Shown here in pieces: positions 34,906 through 47,611 of a DNA stretch of 64,000 nucleotides (position 1 is its first letter; the number at the start of each line of letters is the position of its first letter). The notes beneath the pieces were generated by a model that saw only the letters and a list, made by a program, of their open reading frames with translations, made no database searches and was not told where the DNA came from. Both the position numbers and the translations under genes were made by a program. This DNA comes from Prosopocoilus inquinatus (Eukaryota > Arthropoda > Insecta > Coleoptera > Lucanidae). The stretch spans positions 13,596,001-13,660,000 of the forward strand of contig CM069875.1 in the NCBI GenBank assembly GCA_036172665.1, read 5' to 3'.

Positions 34906-35129
34906 AGACCAAAAACGACTTGCCCAATTTATTCGCAATTGCGATGTAAGAATGATGAACATATAAAATAGCGACATCTTACTATCGCTTTTTGACCTGA
35001 CATTGCAGTAGGATAGACAAATTGAAGCGGGATTTGCTCCTAATATGTCCCCCATGCAAGGCGGCCATGCTTGCTGTCAAAGCATAATGAAAGATTTTAG
35101 AAAAATTTTTGTGCAAATCGTTTTTGATT

Positions 35130-35218
35130 GCAGTGAGAACCTCGAGCAGCCTCTGGACAGCTGTTTCAGCCCTGCTTGGGGCTTCTTCAGCAGAGACGTA
35201 GCTCGACATTCCCACTGC
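35130..35218 (-). ncRNA. Hammerhead ribozyme G
   Basis: Complete fold, core CTGAAGA. Cleavage between 35156 and 35155 on the minus strand, 313 nt from copy F. Confidence 0.88.
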
Positions 35219-35443
35219 AGACCAAAAACGACTTGCCCAATTTATTCGCAATTGCGATGTAAGAATGATGAACATATAAAATAGCCGCCTTGCATGGGGG
35301 ACATATTAGGAGCAAATCCCGCTTCAATTTGTCTATCCTACTGCAATGTCAGGTCAAAAAGCGATAGTAAGATGTCGCTATTTTATGTGTTCATCATTCT
35401 TACATCGCAATTGCGAATAAATTGGGCAAGTCGTTTTTGGTCT

Positions 35444-35532
35444 GCAGTGGGAATGTCGAGCTACGTCTCTGCTGAAGAAGCCCCAAGCAGGGCTGAAACA
35501 GCTGTCCAGAGGCTGCTCGAGGTTCTCACTGC
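35444..35532 (+). ncRNA. Hammerhead ribozyme H
   Basis: Complete fold on the plus strand in the inverted half of the array. Core CTGAAGA, cleavage after 35506. Confidence 0.88.
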
Positions 35533-35694
35533 AATCAAAACCGATTTGCACAAAAATTTTTCTAAAATCTTTCATTATGCTTTGACAGCAAGCATGGCCG
35601 CCTTGTATGGGGGACATATTAGGAGCAAATCCCGCGTCAATTTGTCTATCCTACTGCAATGTCAGGTCAAAAAGCGATAGTAAGATGTCGCTAT

Positions 35695-36399
35695 TTTGTT
35701 TAAAAAATTTTTCAAAAAAAATTTTACAATTGACAGAAATATTATTGCTCGTTTATTACAATTAAATTAAAAAAAATGAGAGATAAAGAAAAATGAAGGA
35801 TGGATTAACGTTAATTTAAAATACCCTATGGCCCAAAATAATACTCGGCATTCAGTCTAACTAGGCAATGACGTCAGTGAATCTAATGACGGCACACGAT
35901 CACGTTGTTGCCAAATTTCTATATTGACAAATAGAGGCTAAGGTTAAGTACTAATCTTTGAAATCAATTTTATTCATTGTATTTTTTTTTAATTTATTAT
36001 ATAATTATACATCAAATACAGTGCAGACTTATTTCCTGAAGATGTACCTAAATTGTACATGGATCATGTCAGAAACCGACAGACACACATTTCTAATTCG
36101 GTATGAATTAATCTATTACATACAGCGTGGAAACTAAGTAGCGGATAAAATCCATAACTCCGTTAATATTTGTAATAAACCAAAAATCTAAAAGGGGTAT
36201 AGCGATTCAAATTACAGCGCATAAAAAGAAATATATTTTGAGATATTTTCATGATTTTTTTTTAAGTTATGACGTCATCAAGATTTTTTTTAAATGACAA
36301 CCTATATTTTTTATTTTTTATTTCCGTGGGTTTTTTTAACCTACTTTCAACAGTATAAAATTTTAAATCGATTACATAACAAAAAATTCAAGAAAAACA
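35695..36399. other. Non-coding flank of a Tc1/mariner element
   Basis: AT-rich, no gene. GTGGAAACTAAGTAGCGGA with TAACTCCGTTAAT near 36126-36172 looks like the end of another DNA-transposon family, without a partner found. Confidence 0.4.
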
Positions 36400-37765
36400 A
36401 CCACAAAAGTTTAATTGAAAAGTTGAAGAAATTAACAGAATATCTAGTTAGCTAGGTGTAAAACAAACAAAATTTGTTTGATTGACAAGAACTTGTAAAT
36501 ACCTATCGCAATAAAGTGAGTATTTTTATTCCCTGTGGATAGTAGGAGTTACACTAATTATTAAAAACCTTTTACCAAAATGGTGTTGCTGACTGAAAAA
36601 CAAAGAATTGAAGAATTGGCGATCGAATTAGAACTCATCAAGAGGTGTGTCGACTTTTTATAGACAAATATCCTGATCAGCAAATAAGTCAATCCACAGT
36701 CAGCAGAATAGAAAATAAATTTCGAAATTACGGTATTGTGAAAGACCTTCCAAAAACTGGCGACCCTAAGACAAAATTAATTGACGATGTGCAGCTTGAT
36801 ATTTTACTAGAAATAGAAAATAATCCGCATTCGACTAGTCGAGACATTGCTTTAGAGCACAACCTGAGCCATACCTCGGTACTGACACTTTTAAAAATGC
36901 AAAAGTTTCATCCGTATAAAGTAAAATTAGTCCATGAGTTAGCAGAAACTGACTATGATCATAGACAAGAATTTTGTGAAGAAATGTTGGAAATTTGCAA
37001 TCGTGATCCAATGTTCTCGCAGCGTATAATTTTTTCTGATGAGGCAAGTTTTACTTTACATGGAACTGTTAACAGACATAATTGTCGATATTGGTCTAGG
37101 GAAAATCCCCACTGGATGCAAGAAGCTCATACTCAACATCCCCAGAAGCTCAACGTATGGACAGGAATTGTCGGTGACAGAATTTTAGGTCCATTCTTTA
37201 TCGAAGGTAATTTAACTGGTGAGAAATATCTACACTTCTTACAATTCGAATTAGTACCTGCATTGGCGATATTATTTCCTAATGAAAATGACTGTGACGT
37301 ACCAAACAATAACATTTGGATGCAACACGACGGTTCTCCGCCACACTACGCAGTTGATGTGCGACGTTATTTGGACGAGATGTTCCCAGGTAGATGGATA
37401 GGAAGAAGAGGTCCAATGGAATGGCCAGCTAGATCCCCTGATCTAACGCTATTAGACTTTTTTCTATGGGGGTACTTAAAAAGCAAGGTGTATAAAAATA
37501 GACCTAACAACTTAGACGATCTTAAAGAAAGAATTCGACAGGAGTGTAGGTTAATAACACCTCAAACTATTCAAAATGTAATAAATGAATTTTATGAGCG
37601 TCTTGGGTATTGTCAGTTGGTGCATGGTCGTCAGTTTGAACATTTATTGTGATTTCAATGACTGTCAAAATCAAATTTTGTTTATTTACACCTTAATTTT
37701 GTTTCGTTTTAAACCTAGCTAACTATATGTTCTGTTTATTTCTTCAACTTTACAATTAAACTTTT
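36400..37765 (+). mobile_element. Tc1/mariner element with TIRs of about 90 bp
   Basis: Left TIR about 36400-36490 and right TIR about 37670-37765 are inverted copies (shared AAAAGTTTAATTG, AAGTTGAAGAAAT and TAGTTAGCTAGGT, with some indels). They enclose the transposase frame. The exact tips and the target duplication are unclear because similarity fades outward. Confidence 0.78.
36580..37652 (+). pseudogene. Mariner-like transposase, N-terminal frameshift
   Basis: An ATG at 36580 opens MVLLTEKQRIEELAIELEL, then the frame shifts near 36640 and continues uninterrupted for 335 codons. Two helix-turn-helix regions (QISQSTVSRIENKFRNYG and STSRDIALEHNLSHTSV) precede the catalytic domain: Asp in IIFSDEASF, Asp in WMQHDGSPPHY and a third Asp in PDLTLLDFFLWGY. 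There are 41 residues between the second and third Asp, which fits the DD41D group of insect mariner relatives. The C-terminus ends GRQFEHLL as usual. Apart from the frameshift it looks complete. Confidence 0.88.
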
Positions 37766-37861
37766 ATGGCCGTTATGACCATTTAAAAGTAAAAACTGTA
37801 AAAAGTAAGTAAACTTTTCACTCAGTTAAATGTCATTTGTTGTGTAGAATGAAGGACTACA

Positions 37862-38983
37862 TCACATGTCTTTGTCTTCGGACCATTCAGAATCCTCACT
37901 GTCCCCATTTAGATTTATGATAAGAGGAGAAATTCTCTTACATCAAACTGAATTTCTTTGTCCCACCATTTTTTCATTTCATTTTCAGCATGTCTTATGC
38001 AGTTTGTCCATATTTTAGGAGTAACTGTGCGTACCGCTTCCTTCCACAAATTGATACAGTTTTCAATTGACCTACCTTCGCGTCCCACATGCTTATTATA
38101 ATAAGGCTTTACAATGCCCCATACATTTTCAATGGGGTTAAAAATATAATGATACGGTGGAAGACGCAGTACTTTATGTCCATACTTTTCAGCCATAGTG
38201 TTAGCCACACAAGTTTTTGGAGATTTATTGCTAGAATCAAAATTCATTAATTACTTATTAATCAACAAAGGAAACCGTTACTTACGGTAGCACCAGTTGT
38301 AATAATTGAAGCTTTAGAAAATTTGTATCTAAATCAATGCCATTGTTCCTGAGCCTTTCTCCAATCTGCATCTTTCTCCAAGATGAAGTTGGGGTATTAT
38401 TTTCTAATGTGCTGTGATAAGATGCATTGTCCATTATAATCATTGAAGGTTGTTGTAAATTTTTCAATAATTGATTTTCAAGCCATTTTAGAACATTTTC
38501 TTTATTCATGCAGCCATGATAATCCTCATGCTGTTTAGAAGTAGAAAATATTAATTCCGAACCCTCTTCAAAGCCATTTTCATTACCAGCATGAAGAATT
38601 ATGTATCTAAGTAATACAAAAATTATTTTCATGTCTGTTATTCATTTCAACATACCTTTTGCCTTCAACTTTGGTAGACTTCACACTTTTAACGTTGTCA
38701 TCCTGCCATGACCGACCAATTGTGCCATCTTGGAATATCCAAGTTTCGTCAAGAAACACAAATTGATACAAATTTTCATGCTTGTTGTTAATGTATGAGC
38801 TCAAACAATTGCCACATATGACATGCTAAACTGCCGCTGTCTCAAATTGGTTTCAGGCTGTTTACTTTTTCGATTCCGCTGTTTGGTGATAAAATTTGGC
38901 TTGAGTATTCCTATTTGATTTTTTATTATTTGATTGGCAGCACTGACCACTGAGGCTAGTTTAGTGACGCAGCATATGCGCAA
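37862..38983 (-). pseudogene. Intron-containing DDE transposase, copy 2
   Basis: Relative of the transposase at 28672-30123 with the same exon order. Exon 2 remnant ends at 38656 (FVFLDETWIF, RSWQDDNVKSVKS), exon 3 is 38606-38286 (ILHAGNENGFEEG, then IIMDNASYHS), exon 4 is 38230-37862 (IFNPIENVWG). Introns are 49 and 55 bp with GT/AG ends. Most of the region between the N-terminal helix-turn-helix remnant (38983-38805) and the first catalytic Asp is missing, and a one-base frameshift near 37935 precedes the acidic tail. Exon 3 is better preserved here than in copy 1. It lies 280 bp upstream of Ubc9 in the opposite direction. Confidence 0.82.
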
Positions 38984-39262
38984 TTGTGGCAGTACTTAAC
39001 TATTAAATAAGAATATCCCTAAACAGAAATTTCCCCCCATTGTCGGTGGTTTTACCTCGTTCTTGGTTAAGTTATCCGAGCGCCATTATTAAACCAAGAT
39101 TTTGTTTGTTGCTTAAACGTCGCAACTAATATTTTTTACTAAACGAGCCTGGTAAATAAATAATATCTTAGGTAGGGTTTGTAGTCACTAGGATTATTTC
39201 GGGGTTATTTCGAGTTATTTCCTCCTCGCAACGAAAAGTTCAGTGTTACTTATTTTTCTAGA

Positions 39263-39731
39263 ATGTCCGGAATTGCAGCAGCTCGTTTGGCCGAGGAACG
39301 GAAAGCGTGGAGAAAGGAACATCCATTTGTAAGTGATTTTAAATATGTTGTCAAAACCTATTAATATGTTAATGCTTTTTTAAGGGTTTCGTAGCAAGAC
39401 CATCAAAAAATCCAGATGGAACCTTAAACCTCATGAATTGGGAGTGTTGTATTCCTGGTAAGAAAGGAACACCGTGGGAAGGCGGCCATTACAAACTGAG
39501 GATGATATTCAAAGATGATTACCCCAGCAGTCCTCCCAAATGCAAGTTTGAACCTCCATTGTTCCATCCAAATGTGTATCCCTCTGGAACAGTGTGCTTA
39601 TCATTGCTTGATGAGGAAAAAGATTGGAGACCTGCGATAACTATCAAGCAAATTCTTCTAGGCATCCAGGACTTGTTGAACGAACCCAATGTTAAAGATC
39701 CAGCCCAAGCTGAAGCATATACTATTTATTG
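39263..39731 (+). CDS. Ubc9: SUMO-conjugating enzyme Ubc9 (first two coding exons)
   Basis: Ubc9 takes SUMO from the E1 enzyme as a thioester and passes it to lysines of target proteins, mostly in the nucleus. Exon 1 (39263-39328) encodes [20 protein letters not shown] plus PF. A 56-bp intron (GTAAG...TTTTTTAAG) follows. Exon 2 (39385-39731) covers the UBC fold with HPNVYPSG, the catalytic cysteine in TVCLSLL (residue 93, as in the human enzyme) and [16 protein letters not shown]. It ends at AEAYTIY with a split codon TG|GTGAGT, which the family resolves as Cys. The last exon, about 20 residues, is missing from the sequence I could inspect. CTAG just before the start codon may be a 5'-UTR splice acceptor. 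No frameshift or stop is seen, and this looks like the live host gene. Confidence 0.95.
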
Positions 39732-41030
39732 GTGAGTTTAGTTATGTGATCAAAAAGACGTAAAGTAAAATCACAAAGGTATTAACTTATTAAAAGAATC
39801 ATTTTTTTAACAAATTGATTGAAGGGATTGTTGGCTCTTGGTGAAACATTTCTTGCATCTAACAGAATCTATAGCATTGCAGCAATGTGACTTCTAGCAT
39901 TTGAAGCAATAGCTTAATTTGTAGCAAATGCATTAGATGGCATTTATTGACAATTAGATCAAGGTAATGATATTGCATCTAGCGGTTGTCTCGTTCCCAT
40001 TTTATATGCAGTTTGAAATATCCTCCCCGCAAATGTAACTCGTGACATCACACGAAACTTCTATCCATCAGGGTGATGTAGATAGAGTAAGTGTTAATCT
40101 GTTTTCTAAAGCTTAATCTAATTCACTAAAAATGAAATCAATTCTCTGGTCCTATTGATCAATTAATGCATAAATCTCGTTAATATGCCCAATGGAATTT
40201 ATCACGTAACGAGATATGCACTCTCTGTCCCCTCCGCTGATCAAGGCAACCTTCTAATACACAGTCCAGCTCTACCAACCTTGAATTAGATGGCCTTTAT
40301 TGACAGTGCTTTAACAGCATCCAGCGTAAACATTATATGCTAGATATTCTGTAGCTGTTCCTAGAAGCATTGTAGTCTAATTTCAAAGCTGTCAAATCAT
40401 CTAGCTGCTTTATGTGCTAGATTCTGTTAGTCGCAAATATTGTTAAAAAATTAATAAATGTAGACACTTGGTATTTTTTTACTTATAGCATTTTCAGTTA
40501 AGTACTCTGGTGCACTCAGAACATTCTAGTGTTGTGCAGCAATTCATAATAGGGGGCTGTGAAAGGTTTTTAGACTAGGCTCAAAAATTCTAATAAAATT
40601 TTTTAGCCTATGATATCTTTTCAAATTTTAATACTTTTTATATTCCCAGGTTTACGATTTCTGCAGTTTATTGTGTTAAAATTATACCTAAATGTTGTAT
40701 TTTCGAAACATAAATTACATTTTTAAATTTCAAATAAAAAATTTAGTTGCCGGTATGTCAGATTTCAAACTTATTATTTAAAATAAAAGTACAGATTGCT
40801 AGTGTGGAATTGTCATAATATTTTTCAGGTCAGATTCTGGCATCTATTAAAACTCATGTAAGCAACCGAAAGTAACTAGAATACAGCCTACTCTGACGAG
40901 AAAAAAGATACTATCTGTTTACTTCTGTATATTTTGTTTGAAATTGGTTGGTACTTCACGTTGTCACTAATTTTTACGTGTCAGTCAAAATTTAAATTGT
41001 CATATTTGCAATTTGCATCAAATTTTAACG

Positions 41031-41150
41031 ATGCCGCGAAAACGCGGAAACCTTTTAAGTGCGTAGTTAAAGGAAACTCTTGTCAAAGTTTATAGTGAAA
41101 CTGAAAATTTAATGGAGCGACAATTAGAGAAAAAGTCACGGACCTTTTTC
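41031..41150 (+). pseudogene. N-terminal transposase remnant
   Basis: ATG followed by MPRKRGNLLSA, a TAG, then TLVKVYSETENLMERQL. This resembles the N-terminal start of the intron-bearing DDE transposases in this window (MPKPLHSQSKELVASL) and similar insect elements. No catalytic part follows. Confidence 0.4.
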
Positions 41151-44100
41151 GGTAATTTTTGCCTTAATTTACTTCCTTTTCTTTTTTCATATTAACGTTG
41201 AACGTTTGCATCATTTTGTAATTATTGCTGATAAATTTGTTTGAAGTTAAACCACGAATTTTATATTTTTTTTACTTTACGCTAATAATTGTCTTTCTGG
41301 CAACTTACAATTGTCAACTTGGAACATGCTTGACACATAACCTTACATTTCTTCTCTCTAAATTGATAACTAGCGCGTTTTTGCAGCAGTGTTGCCGTTT
41401 GTGTCGAGGAGGTAAATTGCGAGGTTGGTGGTTTCTTGATTTTGAAACAGACAATATTGATGAAAAATTTCGGTTGCAACTTATTTATTCATTCTTGCAT
41501 TTTTTCACAAAATACTTTATTCCTTGTCTCATTGATTTCAAAAATATTTCAATGATAACTGAATTTTTAGGATTGATGAAGGATTTTTAATACAACTCGA
41601 GAATTTTGTGAAAAAGTCATTCAAGACAAAGGGGTCTATTCTGTAAGATTGATTTGGATTTGATGCATATCAATTACTGTTATGTATCCCGTGACCTTGC
41701 AATACCTGGCGGTATTCTGTAAACAGTTTCTTAGCAACTTGCAATCCGTATCAAGTGTGATATCAAGTTCATATGCATTTCTCTTCAGTTGGCGGTCGGC
41801 AATCCACTTGAATTGTTATAAAATCACATCAAGTTCTCTTCAATTATTGAAGACCATATCAATTGATATGCATATCACTGTTATAGAATAACTATATATC
41901 TTAAGAGCGAGGCTTGCGTGCAGGAAATGCTTTTAGTTGTAGATAAGAGTACTTTTCGAAAATTTTGATATAAAATAAATTTAAAATTGATTAACTTAGA
42001 TTTAGTATTGATGTACAGAGTGATTACGCGAGAATTCTCACCTCCATTAACTTTTTCATTTTTGAAATAAGACAACTTAAATAGACTATTTCAAAATCTT
42101 TGCTGATGTTTACAGAACAACAAATGCACATCGCTTAACCGAAATATAAACTGGTGTGTTTTTTTAAATAGAACAAAACATGTATATTTGGACGTATTTT
42201 TAGCTCAAATTTAATTCTGATAACACTTTCTCGAACTAATTTTTGTATAAAATTAGTAGTTTTCGAGCTATTTATTTTTAATAGTACACTTATTTGCAAT
42301 AAAATCGCGTACACCTTCAAAATCAAGTAGCCGAGTTTTTACCTATTTTTTGGTTTGTAAATGGGTATTTTGAGAATTTTGTCATGTTTCCAAACGTACA
42401 GGTTAGGAACTGAGATTGAAATGAATACTATTTCACCAGATATGAGTCAGACAGTATGATTTGTTCAATAAATATTACACTATTCCATAAATATGGCCCA
42501 TAAATATAATTTAATCGAAATAGAATTGTCGATTGCTTATATTCTGCTATTAATATAATTTTTTAACATTTGACAAGACTTCAAAGTTGAATTTGTAATT
42601 TTCGACATGTTGGTGCCAAGAGTATTGGAAAATTTCTTAAAACATGGAATCCCTTGAGGTTTATATTGGAGTTCTCTTAATTCAGAAGGGCATTATCGAA
42701 TCGTGAATCGATATTTTTGGACATCTATCTGCAACCATCTTTTCTAATTGCAAATATTTCTTCTTCCCACATATTATTTGTGCATCATAGTATTTTTGTT
42801 TAAGCTATAATCATTCGATACTACTGAGAATCACTCCTCGTCTTCTAACTTACTTGTTTTCTGTCAGTCTGAATTTCAATTGTTTGACACTGACAAATTA
42901 AATCTCAAGACCAACTTAATACAACGAAAAGCAGGTGTACGCGATTTTTTTTGCAAGCCACAGTACAAGTTCTAATACAAGTGATTAAATATGTCCGAAG
43001 GTATACAGAGTGAAAAGTCGTTTTTTGGACAAAACTTTAGAATTTATTTGAACAAAATTTTAAAAATAAATTTGTTAAAGAAAAGTTATTATTTAAATTT
43101 TCAAAAATTTTTTTCATAAAATCATTGGATTTGTGTACAATAGACTAGAAAAGTAAACGTCACAGAAGGCGGAGCTGAGTCGTTTACTATCTTTGTCTAA
43201 AGAATCAAACGTATGTCGTAAATTACTGTTGCTGTAATGCCGGAGTTGACCTGAACATAACCTAACATTTAAGAATGTTAAGACAACGAGATTAAACAAA
43301 ATATTACAGTTTCATAAGTTGGTATCTTGTATATTGTATTAGAAAATTCTTGACAAACTCATTGCATGCTTTCCCAGACATTTTTTAAAATTTTGTTTTG
43401 TTAAGTTATGTTTATTAATGGTTTGTTGACCTACAGCTGAACTAAGCTCAGACAAGTATTTTATTCATTTTTTTTACTAACAAATATATTACTAATTACC
43501 AAACGGAGGATCTAAGAAAGTGAACTGGAATCAACCGGTTTTAGACAGCGGCAGCCCAGCACGGAACCTGCGTTATGTTGTTAGCCGCGCTCATATCTCA
43601 TGATAGATGACTACTTGGGCTTTCGCGCAGTTAGATATCCTCAGAATATTCACAATTGCAAATTCCAATAGATAACAATAACTCTTCGCTGCTTTTGAAT
43701 AGGTAAAATATAATAAATTATTATATAAATATGTATTTAAAATCCCACGGAGCCCGACCGCTACTGACAGTGAGGTTGATCGCGCATCTCTGGGCGGACA
43801 TCTATTTAACCAGTACAATATTGTGAGTAACGCCGCTTTCATTAATGCATTACTTCTCTGACTTGCCGATTGTTCAATATTGCCAGTCGCGCGAAGCCAG
43901 CAAATACGTAGAGCCGCCTAGATGTTGTATTTATAATATCTCGCCGCTTCGTTGCAATAATAATCCCAACCACTTTTTTTTAAATTCTTTCAGTGCTAAT
44001 TACATACAATAAGCACAACTAAAATAATTTTATTGAAGCTTTTCATCCAAAGTTTTAGTGGTAAGAAAAAATTTCCATAACAGCTCTCTGTGAAGTGAGT

Positions 44101-44870
44101 ATTTTCAGTGGCGTAACCCATGCATTTTTACAGTCCAAGAGATTCTGTTTCAAATTTCGCGCCAGCTTTAGGACAGCCCACTTTCCTAATCTATTAAGTT
44201 CATTAACAAGTTTTGATTTTTTGATGAATGAAGAGCGAAAAGGGTTGACTTCATGAAGTAACAGAAATTTGCCTCATCGTCCCCTGAGAATTATAGTATT
44301 CTATTTGCATTTTCTTCTGAAAACGAGTTAAGTTGTGTTTTGACTTCTATAGGATCTAGGATCATATCATTCTATCTCAATATAATTCATCATTATATTG
44401 TACGGTTTAGAGGAAAGGTATATAACTAGATACTACTACTCCTACTACTACACTACTCCTAGAGTCCCTAGATTTGATTGACATTTAACATGTCGGACAG
44501 AGTTCGGAAGTACGCCATTTCGTAGTAATGTCAGATTTCGTAGTTGGCTAACTTAACTTGATATGACTTTCCCGTGGTTTAGAAATAATAAAACCTAGTA
44601 TTACTTAAGGTTCTAAATAGACATACTTCGTGTTCAGGTAGCGACATTAGTGATTTTTTCTATCTATCCTTGTCGCACAATAAACTTACCTAGGGTTAAA
44701 AATACAGTCGAAAGTTTATTATTCAAAGTGACGTTTCACTTTTAGTTTCACAAATGGCAATTTATTATTGCTGCGTAGAATAACATAACCTTACATTTTT
44801 GACTAGACATTCGGCTGTAAACAAGGACGTTTGTATGGACTAACAACTGCAATACATTAGCCATACGCTA

Positions 44871-45050
44871 ATTCTCACATGAGCAGCGCGTCGCGTCGCG
44901 TTGCGTCATATTTTTACATGTAATTTTTTGACATAAAATGCTGTCTAGTGAGAATTGCTTCATTTAAAATCATGGCAACTTCTAGAGGCAGGAAAATGGC
45001 GTGACGTGACGCGACGTGACGCGCTGCCGTGTGAGAACTGGGCTATATAC
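44871..45050. mobile_element. Small MITE with CpG-rich TIRs
   Basis: TTCTCACATGAGCAGCGCG at 44871-44890 is mirrored by GCGCTGCCGTGTGAGAA ending near 45042; the inverted repeats run about 38 bp through GTCGCGTCGCG. Total length is about 175 bp, with no coding capacity. The CpG density stands out against the AT-rich surroundings. Confidence 0.75.
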
Positions 45051-46250
45051 TGAAATGAAGCAAGCGCTGGCAATCGGTCGCCATTTGTATTATGTCAAAA
45101 AAAGCACGGGAACGCATTTACTTACTATAGAGAAGCGAAATTTTTATTTCTTTTTATTCAAAATACAAGACATTTCTATAATTTTTTTTCATTAACGTTT
45201 TATATACAAATGTTTACAATATGGACACATTCGCAATAATCAAATTATTTTTAATCTTTGTCAGACACTGTGGCAATTACAAAAATGTTCAATATTTCAC
45301 TATCGGTTGAGAGTTACTTGCCCAAACTATCACGCTATCAAATTTGCATGGTGTCCAGCAAAAATTAAAAATAATTTTCATCGGATATCAGTCGACTTAA
45401 ATTATTAAATATTTTATTGATTCAGTGAATAATATGACTTCATAATTAACCATTAATAAGTAATAAACAAAATTCTTACCTTACAGACAATTCTTGTTTC
45501 TTGTTAACAGTTAATCAAGCCGGCAATACATGTTCCAATAATTTCACGTTAAAATTCATGTAAACGTGTGTATAAATTCATGAATTGTAATTTGCACTAC
45601 ACATGTCAATTATATTAATAAAAAGATGTTCTGCTAAATAGTAATTGAGAATGTTAATGTTGGTGAAAATGGTAACTCATTAATGCTTCTAACTTCAAGC
45701 TATTTTCGTTGAGCAGTTGGGAATGTTGGATTGTGTTATCAAGGGCATCATCCAAACGGAGAGCACATGGTCATCACTGATTAAACTGTCTTGAAGCTAA
45801 AATTATTTATAAACATATATATATCCACACAAACTAGCTGAAGTCGTTCTTTATTGATCTGAGGCAACAGCAACAATCAAAGTCACTACAATTTACTAAA
45901 ATTTCACGTCAAAAACCTTGAGAAATAGAACTTGTTCTTTGTTATCAATTTTACATGTATAAATTCATGTAATTCTTTTTGCTCGCTATACAGGTTGAAA
46001 AATAGGTTTTATCGTAAATTACATGCAATTTATGATCGTGTATTGCTGGCATTAATCATAACCAGGGTTGAAAAAAAATTGTCTTTTTTTAAAAAGAACA
46101 AAACTTCTGTTTTTTTTTTGTTTTAAACAGTTTTTTAAAACATGTTTAAAATGGATTCTAAATTAAACATGTTTTAAACAAAAAAAAACAGCTGTTTAAA
46201 ACAGCTTTTACATGTTTAAATTGCCCTTACAGCTTACATAAAAAGATACA

Positions 46251-46273
46251 TATTATTATTATTATTATTATTT
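46251..46273. repeat. (ATT)n microsatellite
   Basis: About eight ATT triplets. Confidence 0.85.
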
Positions 46274-46839
46274 GATATTTGTGTAAAAAGACGAATTTAT
46301 TAAAATTCGATCTCTATTTAAAAGAAACATGAAAAGTTTGTAATGTTAGATTATGTTCCCTTTTAAAAATAATGTATGTACTTTGATAATAATTTAAATC
46401 ATTTAAGGCAGAGCTTGATTTATTTAGGATCTACGGTCGCGGTGTTTTAAATGATTTTCAAAGAAAGTATGAAGTATTTGGTATCAATATACTGAGAAAA
46501 ACATTCCCAATAAAAACTAAAATCAAATACAATCCAAAGTATTTTTTTTTCAAATTACTTGATCGCGTTAGAACTAAAATACATGACTCGTGGCTTTCAA
46601 TGCTGGAAAAAAAAATTTCAAATATGTAAAAACATGTAGGGTGTTTTATTTAAAATAACAAAGTTGATATTACTTTCGGCGAAACCAAAAGTTCAGTAGG
46701 TATGTCTGAAAATTTAAATTAAATTTTTGTTTGTTTTATCGTTTTCAAATTTCAAACAAACCTTAAAATTCCAGAAGGGCGAATATATGGCCTTGGGACA
46801 CACGGCAGGAATACAAATGAAACGATAACGTTATAAATA

Positions 46840-46925
46840 GTTTAAACAGCGACATCCTTCCATCACATTTTGACCTAACATTGCATTAACAATGACAAAT
46901 TCAAGCCAGTTTGCTACATAATAAC
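46840..46925 (-). repeat. Decayed fragment of the 312-bp ribozyme repeat
   Basis: The minus strand matches the part of the unit around TTGTCTATCCTACTGCAATG through AAAAAGCGATAGTAAGATGT, with many substitutions (plus strand AGCGACATCCTTCCATCACA at 46848). The hammerhead part is absent. An old copy. Confidence 0.65.
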
Positions 46926-47611
46926 TTATCCCGTAGCCCATAGTATGAACAGAGGAGCGGAGGACCCAGTATGTTTCAAAACTTAATGTAATAATAAAAG
47001 GTTAAATATTGAAAAGGTATTTTAAAATTTTACAATACAAGTATTATTCTAGTGTAATAATTAATGAATTGATTATAATCAATCTAATGCAATTTAAATT
47101 TAGTTCAAATCAGAGCTACAGTGTAGTCATCACGTCATCAGCTCAGCCACGCATTGTCTACAATTATTAAATAATGGAACAGCCCATATATTATTAAATT
47201 TTTGAATTCCCCATTCAGTTTTACATCTTTTGTATACACATACGTTATAGCTAAAACGAACTGTTTTGATAATATTAATTTTTTTCTAAAAATCTTGGCG
47301 ATTACAATGGTCACAATAAATTGGAATATTTCGAAAACTAAAAAAGATAGAGAATTGTACTTTTCTCTGCTTGAACACAGAGATGAAGTAACACTTTTTT
47401 GGTAAAAGACACAGTACACTTTGCAATGAGCTTACAGGGGATCCACAGAAGTTGACAGTTTTCAACTATGATTAACTTGATTTTTTTAAATGCGACCATT
47501 AACTTTTTTCTGTGGCATCTGATGCATTGTGTAATTTTCCATATAATGGTTATCTCTAATGGTTTCCAATATATTTGCGTACAAATTGATTTCGTGTTAT
47601 ATACTGACACA

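Larger units (their letters stand above)
34401..35694. repeat. Head-to-head array 2 of the 312-bp ribozyme repeat
   Basis: Three units on the minus strand (ATGCAAGGCGGCCATGC at 34431, 34741 and 35054; spacings 310 and 313) meet a partial unit on the plus strand at about 35281-35284. The turn is abrupt, from ATGAACATATAAAATAG to CCGCCTTGCATGGGGG. A transcript through it would form long duplex RNA. The array ends at CGCTATTTT (35694). Confidence 0.92.
39732..47611. other. Non-coding DNA after Ubc9 exon 2
   Basis: Presumed start of a long Ubc9 intron, since no final exon was found here. It holds a transposase remnant (41031-41150), a possible small TIR element (about 41636-41888), a GC-rich MITE (44871-45050), an ATT microsatellite (46251-46273) and a decayed ribozyme-unit fragment (46840-46925). 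AATCGCGTACACCT at 42304-42317 recurs inverted at 42932-42949. TGTTTAAAAC-type palindromic words crowd 46110-46215. Otherwise AT-rich with no gene seen. Confidence 0.5.

Noticed and set aside
41225..41590. 121-codon frame as a gene
   Set aside because: Phe/Leu/Ile-rich translation of AT-rich DNA, no recognisable domain, within the presumed Ubc9 intron.
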